64,000 bases of DNA from Nocardia transvalensis NBRC 15921 (GTDB taxonomy: Bacteria > Actinomycetota > Actinomycetes > Mycobacteriales > Mycobacteriaceae): assembly GCF_000308875.1 (NCBI RefSeq), contig NZ_BAGL01000006.1, positions 1 through 64,000 of the forward strand. The letters are read 5' to 3'. Below the pieces are notes generated by a model. It worked only from the letters and a program-made list of their open reading frames with translations. It was not told the DNA's origin and made no database searches. The position numbers and the translations under genes are program-made. This document shows, piece by piece, positions 18,242 through 26,849 of this stretch. The first letter of the stretch is position 1, and every line of letters starts with the position of its first letter.

Positions 18242-18853
18242 ATGCGGTCTTCTGCCATCGCAGTGTCGTCACCCGCACGTACCCATGCCGCCCGGCTGCC
18301 CGCCGAGATCACCGAGCGCCCCGTCGCCTCGGCGCTGCCCACCCGGCTGCGCCCGGCCGACCTGCTGCGCCTGACCGACGAGGGCGCCGAGGACGTGCTC
18401 GCCGGCCGCTACGACCACCTGCTCCCGGACGGCGGCGCCTGGCCCGCCGACAACCGCTGGGCCGTGCGGTTGCTCGCCGACGAGGAGGTCGACGTCTGGC
18501 TGATCAGCTGGGTGCCCGACCGCTCCACCGAACTGCACGACCACGCCGGATCGCTCGGCGCGCTCACCGTTCTCAGCGGCGCTCTCTCGGAATTCCGTTG
18601 GAACGGAAAAGAATTACGGCAGCGGACGCTGTCGGCCGGAGACCAGGCCTCGTTCCCGCTGGGCTGGGTCCACGACGTCGTCCGCGCACCCGATCAGTTC
18701 GCCGGCGCCGCCGACCCGTCGAATCCGACGCTGTCGGTCCACGCCTATTCCCCACCGCTCACCGCCATGTCCTATTACGAGGTCACCGGCCACGGCACGT
18801 TGCGCCGCTCCCGGACCGTCCTCACCGACCAGCCCGAAGGCGATGTGAAATGA
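18242..18853 (+). CDS. Cysteine dioxygenase family protein (cupin)
   Basis: 203 aa from ATG with CTGGAG upstream. It oxidises L-cysteine to cysteine sulfinate using non-heme Fe(II). The cupin ligands are visible: His99 and His101 in the HDHAGS motif, and His144 in GWVHDV. Also present are SLGALTVLSGAL and a C-terminal SVHAYSPPLTAMSYYEV segment typical of bacterial CDO type I. Its stop overlaps the rhodanese start (ATGA), so the two make one unit for cysteine breakdown and sulfur transfer, placed under the Cys leader peptide. Confidence 0.88.
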   Translation: MRSSAIAVSSPARTHAARLPAEITERPVASALPTRLRPADLLRLTDEGAEDVLAGRYDHLLPDGGAWPADNRWAVRLLADEEVDVWLISWVPDRSTELHDHAGSLGALTVLSGALSEFRWNGKELRQRTLSAGDQASFPLGWVHDVVRAPDQFAGAADPSNPTLSVHAYSPPLTAMSYYEVTGHGTLRRSRTVLTDQPEGDVK

Positions 18854-19284
18854 CCACCCCTCTCGGAATCGATGCCATGTTGGAGAACGCGCGGTCGCAG
18901 CTGCGGCGGATCTACGCGTTCGAATTGCCGGAGGCCGTCGCCCGCGGTGCGATGCTGGTCGATATCCGGCCGCAGGCGCAGCGGGTGAAGGAGGGCACGC
19001 TGCCCGGGGCGCTGGTGATCGAGCGGAACGTCCTGGAATGGCGTCTCGATCCGACCAGTTCGGCCCGCCTGGCCCTGGCCGTCGATCACGACGTGGAATG
19101 GATCGTGCTGTGCTCGGAGGGCTATACCTCCAGCCTCGCCGCGGCCTCGCTACAGCAGCTGGGATTGCGCCGGGCGACCGATCTGGTGGGCGGATATCAG
19201 GCCGTGAAGGCGGCCGGACTGCTGTCCGTCGCCGCGGGGGCGCCGCACATCGCCCGGGAGGCGGTCGCCCTGGCCTCGCTCTGA
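18850..19284 (+). CDS. Rhodanese-like domain protein
   Basis: 144 aa single rhodanese domain. The LVDIRPQAQRVKEGTLPGAL segment is the CH2A-like motif, and the active-site loop is IVLCSEGYTSS with the persulfide-carrying Cys88. This loop differs from the thiosulfate sulfurtransferase consensus (C-R-x-G-x-R/T), so the sulfur donor and acceptor are not predictable. Coupled by ATGA to cysteine dioxygenase, suggesting handling of sulfur from cysteine oxidation. Confidence 0.85.
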   Translation: MTTPLGIDAMLENARSQLRRIYAFELPEAVARGAMLVDIRPQAQRVKEGTLPGALVIERNVLEWRLDPTSSARLALAVDHDVEWIVLCSEGYTSSLAAASLQQLGLRRATDLVGGYQAVKAAGLLSVAAGAPHIAREAVALASL

Positions 19285-19469
19285 TCACGGTCGAATTTCG
19301 GCGAATTGCGGCGCGGCACAGGAGATTTCGATCGAATGACCGTTTCGCCGTAATTGGCCGGGTCCGGTCGTGCCCGGAGGCGGCCGATCGCGGCGGACCT
19401 CGAATCGATGCTGTTTCGTTACTGCGGGGTACTGCTCGGGCGGCGCGTAAAAGGATTTCCGGAGCACGA

Positions 19470-19475
19470 TAGGGT
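19470..19475 (+). promoter_or_regulatory. -10 element of leaderless lysS
   Basis: TAGGGT ends 8 nt before the lysS GTG, with no Shine-Dalgarno between, implying transcription starts at or next to the start codon. No clear -35 is seen. The rest of the 199-bp gap after the rhodanese gene holds nothing recognisable. Confidence 0.5.
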
Positions 19476-19483
19476 AGTTCGCT

Positions 19484-21046
19484 GTGAGCACCCCGAACAC
19501 TTCGACCGGTAGCACCGCGGGCCCGGTTCCTGCGGGGCAAACCCGTCCTGCCGCAGCGGAAGTCGACGTTCCCGAGCAGATGCGGATTCGCCGGGAGAAG
19601 CGCGATCGGCTGCTGGCCGAGGGCGGCGAGGTCTATCCCGTTGTGGTGCCGCGCACACACACCCTGGCGGAAATTCGCGCCGCGTATCCCGACCTGGCGC
19701 CCGATACCGCCACCGGGCTGCGGGCCGGCGTCGCGGGACGCGTCATATTCATGCGAAATACCGGCAAGCTCTGTTTTGCGACGCTGCAGGAGGGCGACGG
19801 CACCAAGCTGCAGGCGATGATCAGCCTGAACGGTGTCGGCGCCGACGCACTGGCGGCCTGGAAGTCCGATGTCGACCTCGGCGACTTCGTATTCGTGCAC
19901 GGCGAGGTGATCTCCTCACGCACCGGTGAATTGAGCGTCATGGCCGATTCCTGGTCGATGACGGCCAAGTCGTTGCGCCCGCTGCCGGTGGCGCACAAGG
20001 AGATGAACGAGGAGTCCCGGGTCCGGCAGCGGTATGTCGACCTGATCGTGCGCCCGGAGGCCCGGGAAATGGCCCGGACCCGGGTGCGGGTCGTGCGCGC
20101 GGTGCGAAATGCATTGGAGCGCAGGGGTTTCCTCGAGGTCGAGACCCCGATGCTGCAAACGCTGCACGGCGGCGCCGCCGCGCGCCCGTTCGTCACCCAC
20201 TCCAATGCCCTCGATATGGACCTCTACCTGCGTATTGCGCCGGAGTTGTTCCTCAAGCGCTGCGTGGTCGGCGGTATCGAGAAGGTCTTCGAGGTCAACC
20301 GCAACTTCCGTAACGAGGGCGCCGACTCCACGCATTCGCCGGAGTTCGCGATGCTGGAAACGTATGAGGCTTACGGCACCTACGACGATTCCGCGCGGAT
20401 GGTGCGGGAATTGGTACAGGAGGTGGCCCAGGAGGTCTTCGGTACCCAGGTCGTGACGCTGGCCGACGGCACCGAATACGACCTGAGCGGCGAGTGGAAC
20501 ACCGTCGAGATGTACCCGTCGCTGTCGGATGCGCTGGGCGTCGAGGTCACGCCCGAAACGACCGTCCCGGAATTGCTGGCGCTGGCCGATCGAGTGGGGC
20601 TGGAAATTCCCCAGGGTAAGGGCTACGGCCACGGCAAACTCGTCGAGGAACTGTGGGAGCATACCAACGGCGACAAGCTGTACGCACCGACTTTCGTGCG
20701 TGACTTCCCGGTCGAGACGTCCCCGCTGACCCGGCAGCATCGCAGCAAGCCGGGAGTGACCGAGAAGTGGGATCTGTATGTCCGCGGCTTCGAGTTGGCC
20801 ACGGGGTATTCGGAACTGGTGGATCCCGTGATTCAGCGTGAGCGGTTCATCGATCAGGCCAGATTGGCGGCCGAGGGTGACGACGAGGCCATGCGGCTCG
20901 ACGAGGACTTCCTTGCCGCGATGGAACATGGTATGCCGCCGACAACTGGCACCGGTATGGGAATCGATCGGTTGCTGATGGCCTTGACGGGTCTGGGAAT
21001 CCGGGAAACGATACTGTTCCCAATTGTGCGTCCGGCCGCTCGCTGA
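19484..21046 (+). CDS. lysS: Lysyl-tRNA synthetase, class II
   Basis: 520 aa. It charges tRNA-Lys with lysine. After a 30-residue low-complexity N-terminus there is the OB-fold anticodon domain ([23 protein letters not shown]), then class II motif 1, motif 2 ([21 protein letters not shown]) and motif 3 ([14 protein letters not shown]). Length fits bacterial LysRS. It is the Rv3598c counterpart and precedes lsr2. The start is probably leaderless. Its codon use contains more A/T-ending codons than the fol and pan genes. Confidence 0.97.
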   Translation: MSTPNTSTGSTAGPVPAGQTRPAAAEVDVPEQMRIRREKRDRLLAEGGEVYPVVVPRTHTLAEIRAAYPDLAPDTATGLRAGVAGRVIFMRNTGKLCFATLQEGDGTKLQAMISLNGVGADALAAWKSDVDLGDFVFVHGEVISSRTGELSVMADSWSMTAKSLRPLPVAHKEMNEESRVRQRYVDLIVRPEAREMARTRVRVVRAVRNALERRGFLEVETPMLQTLHGGAAARPFVTHSNALDMDLYLRIAPELFLKRCVVGGIEKVFEVNRNFRNEGADSTHSPEFAMLETYEAYGTYDDSARMVRELVQEVAQEVFGTQVVTLADGTEYDLSGEWNTVEMYPSLSDALGVEVTPETTVPELLALADRVGLEIPQGKGYGHGKLVEELWEHTNGDKLYAPTFVRDFPVETSPLTRQHRSKPGVTEKWDLYVRGFELATGYSELVDPVIQRERFIDQARLAAEGDDEAMRLDEDFLAAMEHGMPPTTGTGMGIDRLLMALTGLGIRETILFPIVRPAAR

Positions 21047-21121
21047 GCCGTCGGAATCGAATGCCGAAGTCTCGTCTTGGAAATCTCGGAATTCGAGGTA
21101 TTCTCAACTCGGGCATCGGCC

Positions 21122-21127
21122 TACTAT
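21122..21127 (+). promoter_or_regulatory. Candidate -10 element for lsr2
   Basis: TACTAT lies 34 nt before the lsr2 ATG, leaving a short leader that contains GAGAGGA as Shine-Dalgarno. TTCTCA 15 nt upstream is a weak -35 candidate. Confidence 0.4.
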
Positions 21128-21161
21128 GCGGGTCGCACGATTTCGAGAGGACGTTCATCTC

Positions 21162-21527
21162 ATGGCAAAGAAGGTCACCGTTAGCCTGATCGACGATGTC
21201 GACGGTGAGTCCATCGCGGACGAGACCATCGAGTTCGCGATCGACGGTGTGTCGTACGAGATCGACTTGTCCGCGGCAAATGCGGCAAAGCTGCGGGACG
21301 GGCTGGAGCAGTGGGTCACCAACGCGCGCCGGGTGAGCGGTCGGCGGCGGAGCAAGCCCGCCGGTGCGGGTGCGGGCGCGCCGAAGAGCCGGGTATCGAT
21401 GGATCGCGAGCAGAGCGCGGCAATTCGGGAATGGGCGCGCCGCAAGGGACACAAGGTCTCCGCGCGCGGTCGTATCTCCGCGGACATTACCGAGGCTTAC
21501 AACAAGGAAGTCGGCCGGGCGAACTAG
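21162..21527 (+). CDS. lsr2: Nucleoid-associated protein Lsr2
   Basis: 121 aa from ATG at 21162 with GAGAGGA upstream. Lsr2 is the actinobacterial H-NS analogue that bridges and silences AT-rich DNA. The N-terminal dimerisation/oligomerisation domain starts [16 protein letters not shown] and includes VSYEIDLS. The C-terminal DNA-binding domain has [18 protein letters not shown], with the AT-hook-like RGR at 102-104. The linker (about residues 58-78) is Arg/Gly/Ala-rich and slightly longer than in M. tuberculosis Lsr2 (112 aa). Followed by a strong intrinsic terminator. Confidence 0.97.
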   Translation: MAKKVTVSLIDDVDGESIADETIEFAIDGVSYEIDLSAANAAKLRDGLEQWVTNARRVSGRRRSKPAGAGAGAPKSRVSMDREQSAAIREWARRKGHKVSARGRISADITEAYNKEVGRAN

Positions 21528-21536
21528 TCGCATTCG

Positions 21537-21586
21537 CCGCTGCCGTCCGGAGGAATCGTGCGCCGTCCGGACGGCAGCGGTATTTT
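21537..21586 (+). terminator. Intrinsic terminator after lsr2
   Basis: A perfect 14-bp stem, CCGCTGCCGTCCGG (21537-21550) with CCGGACGGCAGCGG (21567-21580), is followed by TATTTT. The 16-nt loop contains CCGT, which can shift the pairing slightly. It is the best U-tract terminator in the window and isolates lsr2 from the FHA gene. Confidence 0.85.
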
Positions 21587-21727
21587 CATATCGAATCCGC
21601 ATAACCGATGGACGGAGTTTGTCTTCCGAGGCGAGTGTTGTGATCTTGCTCGGCTGCGGGTGGCGCGGCACCATGGAATCGTGCGAACGACGTCGCTGGC
21701 TGAGTGGAGAGTTGAGGGATCGGCGCA

Positions 21728-22351
21728 GTGACCGCATTTCACGGATCGTTCCTGCGGTTCATCGATGAGACCGGCCGCCAGCAGGAGTTGGCGCTTTCTC
21801 CCGACGACCAGCGCGTCACGATCGGACGCTCGCAGCAGGCCGACCTGACCCTGTCCTGGGATGCCGAGGTGTCCCGGCTGCACGCCTCGGTGGAGTACCT
21901 GGGCGCGCACTGGACGATCGTGGACGACGGACTCTCGCGCAACGGCACCTTCGTCAACGGGGAACGACTGGTCGGCCGGCGGCGGCTGGCCCCCGGCGAC
22001 CGCATCCGGGTGGGCACCTCGCTGCTGTCGTTCCACGACTTCACCGGCGTCGCCGACGACGCCACCCGGACCTCCACCGGCTCGCTGCCGACGCTGCGTT
22101 CGCTGACCGATACCCAGCGGTCCGTGCTGATCGCGCTGTGCCGTCCTTACAAGAACAACGCCGGGTTCGCGACGCCCGCCCCCAACCAGCGCATCGCCGA
22201 CGAGCTGTTCCTGAGCGTGGACGCCATCAAGACCCACATGCGCACGCTGTTCTCCAAGTTCGGAGTGGAGGATCTGCCCCAGAACCAGAAGCGCGTGCGG
22301 CTGGCCATGCTGGCCATGCAGAGCGGGATCATCTCCGAACGTGACCTGTAA
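21728..22351 (+). CDS. FHA domain protein with C-terminal LuxR-like HTH
   Basis: 207 aa from GTG with GAGGGATCG upstream. Residues about 25-100 form a forkhead-associated phosphothreonine-binding domain: VTIGRSQQADL, VSRLHASVEY and LSRNGTFVNGERL are the GR, SxxH and NG hallmarks. Residues about 125-200 form a winged-helix HTH of the LuxR/GerE type (TPAPNQRIADELFLSVDAIKTHMRTLFSKF). This suggests a transcription factor responding to Ser/Thr-kinase phosphorylation, though no kinase lies nearby. Placed between lsr2 and clpC1. Confidence 0.8.
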   Translation: MTAFHGSFLRFIDETGRQQELALSPDDQRVTIGRSQQADLTLSWDAEVSRLHASVEYLGAHWTIVDDGLSRNGTFVNGERLVGRRRLAPGDRIRVGTSLLSFHDFTGVADDATRTSTGSLPTLRSLTDTQRSVLIALCRPYKNNAGFATPAPNQRIADELFLSVDAIKTHMRTLFSKFGVEDLPQNQKRVRLAMLAMQSGIISERDL

Positions 22352-22376
22352 CCCCCTGGGGACGGGCGATCCGCCT

Positions 22377-22390
22377 GTTCGCTGTGGGCG
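22377..22390 (+). promoter_or_regulatory. ClgR-type operator upstream of clpC1
   Basis: GTTCGC-TGTGG-GCG matches the published actinobacterial ClgR motif GTTCGC-N5-GCG exactly. It continues as GCGTAC, making a near-palindrome. It lies in the 253-bp gap about 215 nt before clpC1. ClgR activates clp genes in Streptomyces, corynebacteria and mycobacteria. Candidate -10 elements TAGGGT (22463) and TAGAGT (22499) lie downstream of it. Confidence 0.6.
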
Positions 22391-22604
22391 TACGTCCTGC
22401 CGAAACGTTCTCGGCAACGGTCGCGTTATGACTGAATGAGTCGCACTGTCGCCGGTTCGCAATAGGGTGGACGGACGACGGGCGTGATCCCCGGCCACTA
22501 GAGTGGAGTCGGGGGATGCAACCCCAGGGCTTCATGGCAGGCTGGCAATCGGTCGACCGAGGCGCCGGACAGCCGTGGAAAGCGGAGCAGGAAGTGAGGG
22601 AGCG

Positions 22605-25148
22605 ATGTTCGAGAGGTTCACCGACCGCGCGCGGCGGGTCGTTGTCCTGGCCCAGGAAGAAGCCAGGATGCTCAACCACAACTACATCGGCACCGAGCAC
22701 ATCCTGCTGGGCCTGATCCACGAGGGTGAGGGTGTCGCGGCGAAGTCCCTGGAGTCCCTGGGCATTTCGCTGGAGGGTGTGCGCAGCCAGGTCGAGGAGA
22801 TCATCGGGCAGGGCCAGCAGGCGCCGTCCGGTCACATCCCCTTCACCCCGCGTGCCAAGAAGGTGCTGGAGCTGAGCCTGCGCGAGGCGCTGCAGCTCGG
22901 CCACAACTACATCGGCACCGAGCACATCCTGCTCGGCCTGATCCGCGAGGGCGAGGGCGTCGCCGCGCAGGTCCTGGTCAAGCTGGGTGCCGATCTCAAC
23001 CGGGTGCGTCAGCAGGTCATCCAGCTGCTGTCCGGGTACCAGGGCAAGGAGCCGGTGGAATCCGGCGCCCGCGGCGAGACGGGCACCCCGTCCACCTCGC
23101 TGGTGCTCGACCAGTTCGGCCGCAACCTGACGCAGGCCGCGCTCGAGGGCAAGCTGGACCCGGTCATCGGCCGCTCGAAGGAGATCGAGCGCGTCATGCA
23201 GGTGCTGTCGCGCCGCACCAAGAACAACCCGGTGCTGATCGGCGAGCCCGGTGTCGGTAAGACCGCCGTGGTCGAGGGCCTGGCGCAGGCCATCGTCAAC
23301 GGCGAGGTCCCCGAGACGCTGAAGGACAAGCAGCTCTACACCCTCGACCTGGGATCCCTGGTCGCGGGCAGCCGCTACCGCGGTGATTTCGAGGAGCGCC
23401 TGAAGAAGGTGCTCAAGGAGATCAACACCCGCGGCGACATCATCCTGTTCATCGACGAGCTGCACACGCTGGTCGGTGCGGGCGCGGCCGAGGGCGCGAT
23501 CGACGCGGCCTCGATCCTGAAGCCGAAGCTGGCCCGCGGCGAGCTGCAGACCATCGGCGCCACCACCCTCGACGAGTACCGCAAGTACATCGAGAAGGAC
23601 GCCGCTCTGGAGCGCCGGTTCCAGCCGGTCCAGGTGGGCGAGCCGACGGTCGAGCACACCATCAACATCCTCAAGGGCCTGCGCGACCGCTACGAGGCGC
23701 ACCACCGGGTGTCGATCACCGACGGCGCTCTCGTCGCTGCCGCCACCCTGGCGGACCGCTACATCAACGACCGGTTCCTGCCGGACAAGGCGATCGACCT
23801 CATCGACGAGGCGGGCGCCCGGATGCGCATCCGCCGGATGACCGCACCGCCGGACCTGCGCGAATTCGACGACAAGATCGCCGAGGCGCGCCGGGAGAAG
23901 GAAAGCGCGATCGACGCGCAGGACTTCGAGAAGGCCGCGCGGCTGCGCGACAAGGAGAAGCAGCTCGTCGCCAAGCGGGCCGAGCGCGAGAAGCAGTGGC
24001 GCTCCGGTGATCTGGACGTCGTGGCCGAGGTCGACGACGAGCAGATCGCGGAGGTGCTGGCCAACTGGACCGGTATTCCGGTGTTCAAGCTCACCGAGGA
24101 GGAGACCACCCGTCTGCTCCGCATGGAGGACGAGCTGCACAAGCGGATCATCGGCCAGGAGGACGCGGTCAAGGCCGTGTCGAAGGCCATCCGCCGTACG
24201 CGCGCCGGTCTGAAGGATCCGAAGCGTCCCTCGGGCTCGTTCATCTTCGCCGGTCCGTCCGGTGTCGGTAAGACCGAGCTGTCCAAGGCGCTGGCGAACT
24301 TCCTGTTCGGCGACGACGACGCGCTCATCCAGATCGACATGGGCGAGTTCCACGACCGCTTCACCGCCTCGCGGCTGTTCGGCGCCCCTCCGGGCTACGT
24401 CGGCTACGAGGAGGGCGGCCAGCTCACCGAGAAGGTGCGCCGCAAGCCGTTCTCGGTCGTGCTGTTCGACGAGATCGAGAAGGCACACCAGGAGATCTAC
24501 AACACCCTGTTGCAGGTCCTGGAGGACGGCCGCCTCACCGACGGTCAGGGCCGCACGGTCGACTTCAAGAACACCGTGCTGATCTTCACCTCCAACCTCG
24601 GTACCTCGGATATCTCCAAGGCCGTGGGTCTGGGCTTCACCCAGTCCAACAGCGAGGGCTCGAACTACGAGCGGATGAAGCTCAAGGTCAACGACGAGCT
24701 GAAGAAGCACTTCCGCCCCGAGTTCCTCAACCGCATCGACGACGTGATCGTCTTCCACCAGCTCACCACGGAGCAGATCGTGGAGATGGTGGACCTGATG
24801 ATCGGCCGCGTCGCCACGCAGCTGCGGAACAAGGACATGGAGATCGAGCTGACCGACCAGGCCAAGAGCCTGCTCGCCAAGCGTGGCTTCGATCCGGTGC
24901 TCGGTGCGCGCCCGCTGCGTCGCACCATCCAGCGCGAGATCGAGGACCAGCTGTCGGAGAAGATCCTCTTCGGCGAGCTGGGCGCGGGTCAGATCGTCGA
25001 GGTCGACGTCGAGAACTGGGACGGCGAAGGCGCCGGCGAGGATGCCAAGTTCACCTTCGCGGGCCGCGCCAAGCCGGCCAAGCCCGCCGAGGAGGAGGAA
25101 CAGCCGGTCGAGGTGCTCGCCGGCGAAGCCAAGGCCTCGGGCGAGTAA
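22605..25148 (+). CDS. clpC1: ATP-dependent Clp protease ATP-binding subunit ClpC
   Basis: 847 aa from ATG at 22605 ([20 protein letters not shown]); the in-frame extension upstream is unsupported. Two N-terminal Clp repeats ([14 protein letters not shown], then [14 protein letters not shown]) bind adaptors and substrates. AAA domain 1 has GEPGVGKT, the middle domain carries the UVR-type motif, and AAA domain 2 has [14 protein letters not shown]. Length matches M. tuberculosis ClpC1 (848 aa). The hexamer unfolds proteins for ClpP1P2. A ClgR motif upstream indicates stress activation. Confidence 0.98.
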   Translation: MFERFTDRARRVVVLAQEEARMLNHNYIGTEHILLGLIHEGEGVAAKSLESLGISLEGVRSQVEEIIGQGQQAPSGHIPFTPRAKKVLELSLREALQLGHNYIGTEHILLGLIREGEGVAAQVLVKLGADLNRVRQQVIQLLSGYQGKEPVESGARGETGTPSTSLVLDQFGRNLTQAALEGKLDPVIGRSKEIERVMQVLSRRTKNNPVLIGEPGVGKTAVVEGLAQAIVNGEVPETLKDKQLYTLDLGSLVAGSRYRGDFEERLKKVLKEINTRGDIILFIDELHTLVGAGAAEGAIDAASILKPKLARGELQTIGATTLDEYRKYIEKDAALERRFQPVQVGEPTVEHTINILKGLRDRYEAHHRVSITDGALVAAATLADRYINDRFLPDKAIDLIDEAGARMRIRRMTAPPDLREFDDKIAEARREKESAIDAQDFEKAARLRDKEKQLVAKRAEREKQWRSGDLDVVAEVDDEQIAEVLANWTGIPVFKLTEEETTRLLRMEDELHKRIIGQEDAVKAVSKAIRRTRAGLKDPKRPSGSFIFAGPSGVGKTELSKALANFLFGDDDALIQIDMGEFHDRFTASRLFGAPPGYVGYEEGGQLTEKVRRKPFSVVLFDEIEKAHQEIYNTLLQVLEDGRLTDGQGRTVDFKNTVLIFTSNLGTSDISKAVGLGFTQSNSEGSNYERMKLKVNDELKKHFRPEFLNRIDDVIVFHQLTTEQIVEMVDLMIGRVATQLRNKDMEIELTDQAKSLLAKRGFDPVLGARPLRRTIQREIEDQLSEKILFGELGAGQIVEVDVENWDGEGAGEDAKFTFAGRAKPAKPAEEEEQPVEVLAGEAKASGE

Positions 25149-25187
25149 TCATCCACCGGGAGTCCGCTCCCGGAAGGCGTAGCAACC

Positions 25188-25230
25188 GAAAGCCCCGCTC
25201 TTGCAGGTCATTTGCAGGAGCGGGGCTTTC
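25188..25230. terminator. Terminator hairpin after clpC1
   Basis: A perfect 13-bp stem, GAAAGCCCCGCTC (25188-25200) with GAGCGGGGCTTTC (25218-25230), starts 39 nt after the clpC1 stop. The CTTT at the end of the right arm gives a short U stretch. The stem also starts with GAAAG, so it could work in either direction. Confidence 0.75.
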
Positions 25231-25238
25231 GCGTGTCT

Positions 25239-25265
25239 TACCCACCCGAAATGCGCCGGTGGGTA
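25239..25265. promoter_or_regulatory. Perfect inverted repeat TACCCACC-N11-GGTGGGTA
   Basis: Perfect 8-bp arms (25239-25246 and 25258-25265) lie right after the clpC1 terminator and about 100 nt before the PhyH-family gene. It may be an operator for that gene or a second hairpin. No regulator can be named. Confidence 0.35.
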
Positions 25266-25367
25266 GTTGTAGGTACGGAGTCGGTGGGCCGGTGTGGGCC
25301 GAAAATCGGTGGCGGACGGTAGGGCGCTCGAGGCATCGTCGAGCCCGGCTGCCGTCGAAAGGACCCC

Positions 25368-26138
25368 GTGCTTACCGAGACCCAGATCGAGACTTTCGTC
25401 GCGGACGGCGTCGTTCGGGTCGAGCAGGCATTTCCCCGGGAGGTCGCCGAGGCCGGGCGCGCTGTCCTCTGGCGCGCGACCGGGTGCGATCCGGAGGATC
25501 CGGCGACGTGGACGCAGCCGGTGATCCGGCTGGGCGAACATGCCGAGGAGCCGTTCCGGCGGGCGGTGAACGCACCCGCGCTGCACGAGGCCTTCGATCA
25601 GCTGGTCGGGAAGGGGCGGTGGCTGCCGCGAGCGGGCCTGGGCACCTTTCCCATTCGGTTCCCCAGCGCGGACCCGCCCGCCGACGACGGCTGGCACGTG
25701 GACGCGAGCTTCATGGGGGATGTCCCGGACAATCCGCTGCGGTGGCGCGTCAATCTGTGGTCGAAGGGCCGCGCGCTGCTCATGCTGTTCCTGTTCTCCG
25801 ATGTCGGCCCGCAGGACGCGCCGACCCGGATCCGGGCGGGATCCCACCTGCGGCTGCCGCGGGCGCTGGAACCGCTGGGCGAAGCGGGAGCCGAGGTGAT
25901 CGAACTCGTCGACGTCTTCGCCGCGACCGAGGACCTGCCGCAGGTGGCGGCCACCGGCCGAGCCGGCGACGTCTACCTGTGCCACCCGTTCCTGGTGCAC
26001 GCCGCCCAGCCCAACCGCAATGGCCGCCCCAAATTCATGGCCCAGCCACCACTACTCTCCCGCGAACCCTACGTACTCAACCGACCCGACAACGCGTATT
26101 CCCCTGTGGAGCAGGCAATCCTGCGCGGCCTCCGCTGA
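25368..26138 (+). CDS. Phytanoyl-CoA dioxygenase (PhyH) family protein
   Basis: 256 aa from GTG with AAAGGA upstream. A non-heme Fe(II)/2-oxoglutarate oxygenase of the PhyH type. The facial triad is visible as His110-x-Asp112 (GWHVDAS) and a distal His around 211 in CHPFLVHAAQPN; TRIRAGSH lies between. The family hydroxylates lipids or small metabolites, and the substrate is not evident. Nothing in its surroundings points to a pathway. A 26-bp tandem array follows the stop. Confidence 0.8.
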   Translation: MLTETQIETFVADGVVRVEQAFPREVAEAGRAVLWRATGCDPEDPATWTQPVIRLGEHAEEPFRRAVNAPALHEAFDQLVGKGRWLPRAGLGTFPIRFPSADPPADDGWHVDASFMGDVPDNPLRWRVNLWSKGRALLMLFLFSDVGPQDAPTRIRAGSHLRLPRALEPLGEAGAEVIELVDVFAATEDLPQVAATGRAGDVYLCHPFLVHAAQPNRNGRPKFMAQPPLLSREPYVLNRPDNAYSPVEQAILRGLR

Positions 26139-26468
26139 ACTTCCCGGCCCGGTGCGTTCCGTGGCCCAGGCGTCCTGCGCTGATCCGCTGGGCTCGGGTT
26201 CAGTGCTGAACCGCCCGGCGTGCGGCCTGCACTGAACCGTTGGGCCTTGTGGCCTGTGGTGGTCCGTTGGGTTTGCGGCCTGTGCTGAACCGTTGGGTTT
26301 GCGGCCTGTGGTGAAGTGCTGGGCTTGTGGCCTGCGCTGAACCGTTGGGTTTGCGGCGTGCGCTGAACTGCTGGGTTGCGGCTTGTGCTGAGCCGTTGGG
26401 TTTGCGGCCTGTGGTGAAGTGCTGGGTTTGCGGCCTGCGCTGAACCGCCGGGCTCGGTGTCCGGCGGT
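26139..26468. other. 330-bp intergenic region occupied by a tandem array
   Basis: Between the PhyH-family gene and a convergent small membrane-protein gene. After about 55 bp of unremarkable sequence it is filled by the 26-bp repeat described at 26197-26459. No gene, promoter or terminator could be recognised inside. Confidence 0.6.
26197..26459. repeat. About ten-unit, 26-bp tandem repeat
   Basis: Consensus unit GCCTGTGCTGAACCGTTGGG plus TTTGCG (26 bp). Units of 25-27 bp alternate between a GCTGAACCGTTGGG form and a GGTGAAGTGCTGGG form. The first and last units are degenerate. The array lies wholly in an intergenic gap between convergent genes. Unit length varies by one base, so it does not keep a reading frame. 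Confidence 0.9.
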
Positions 26469-26741
26469 TCAGCGGCGAGGGGCGGTGCGGTGCTCCGGTG
26501 TGGTGACGAAGGCCAAGGCGCCGAGCACCGCACCTGTGTAGCCGAGCAGGGCCGCGTAGTGGCCGGCGGGCAGTGCCGGCCCCAGGAGAGTTCCGATCCC
26601 GGCGCCCGCCAGCGCACCGGCGAAGGCGCCGAACAGCCCGGTCAGCGCCGCACGGGCGGGCCGCGCGTGCTGCACGACCGCACCGGCGAACACTCCGACG
26701 AGCAGTCCGATGAACGTCACCGACACGATCGGCACGAGCAT
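26469..26741 (-). CDS. Small membrane protein with glycine-rich helices
   Basis: 90 aa from ATG preceded by AGGAG. Three hydrophobic segments (about residues 3-24, 31-52 and 60-80) contain small-residue packing motifs such as GAFAGALAGAGIGTLLG. A short basic C-terminus follows. No family recognised. The upstream 108 bp hold no gene; the LLM oxidoreductase is next on the same strand. Confidence 0.55.
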   Translation of the reverse strand: MLVPIVSVTFIGLLVGVFAGAVVQHARPARAALTGLFGAFAGALAGAGIGTLLGPALPAGHYAALLGYTGAVLGALAFVTTPEHRTAPRR

Positions 26742-26849
26742 CTCGATCTCCTGTTCCGCGATATCCGGCTACGGCAACCAGCCTTCCGGAACAACGCCCG
26801 CCGCGGCATCGGGAATCACCCGGAACCGCACCCTGATTCCCCACTCGGT

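Noticed and set aside
22329..24758. Long open frame on the minus strand inside clpC1 (about 800 codons)
   Set aside because: A mirror of strong codon bias in a high-GC gene; composition is low-complexity Leu/Gly/Val/Arg with no family match, and ClpC is unquestionable on the plus strand.
26197..26459. CRISPR-like array
   Set aside because: Units are contiguous with no unique spacers, there is no cas gene in the window, and unit sequence drifts.
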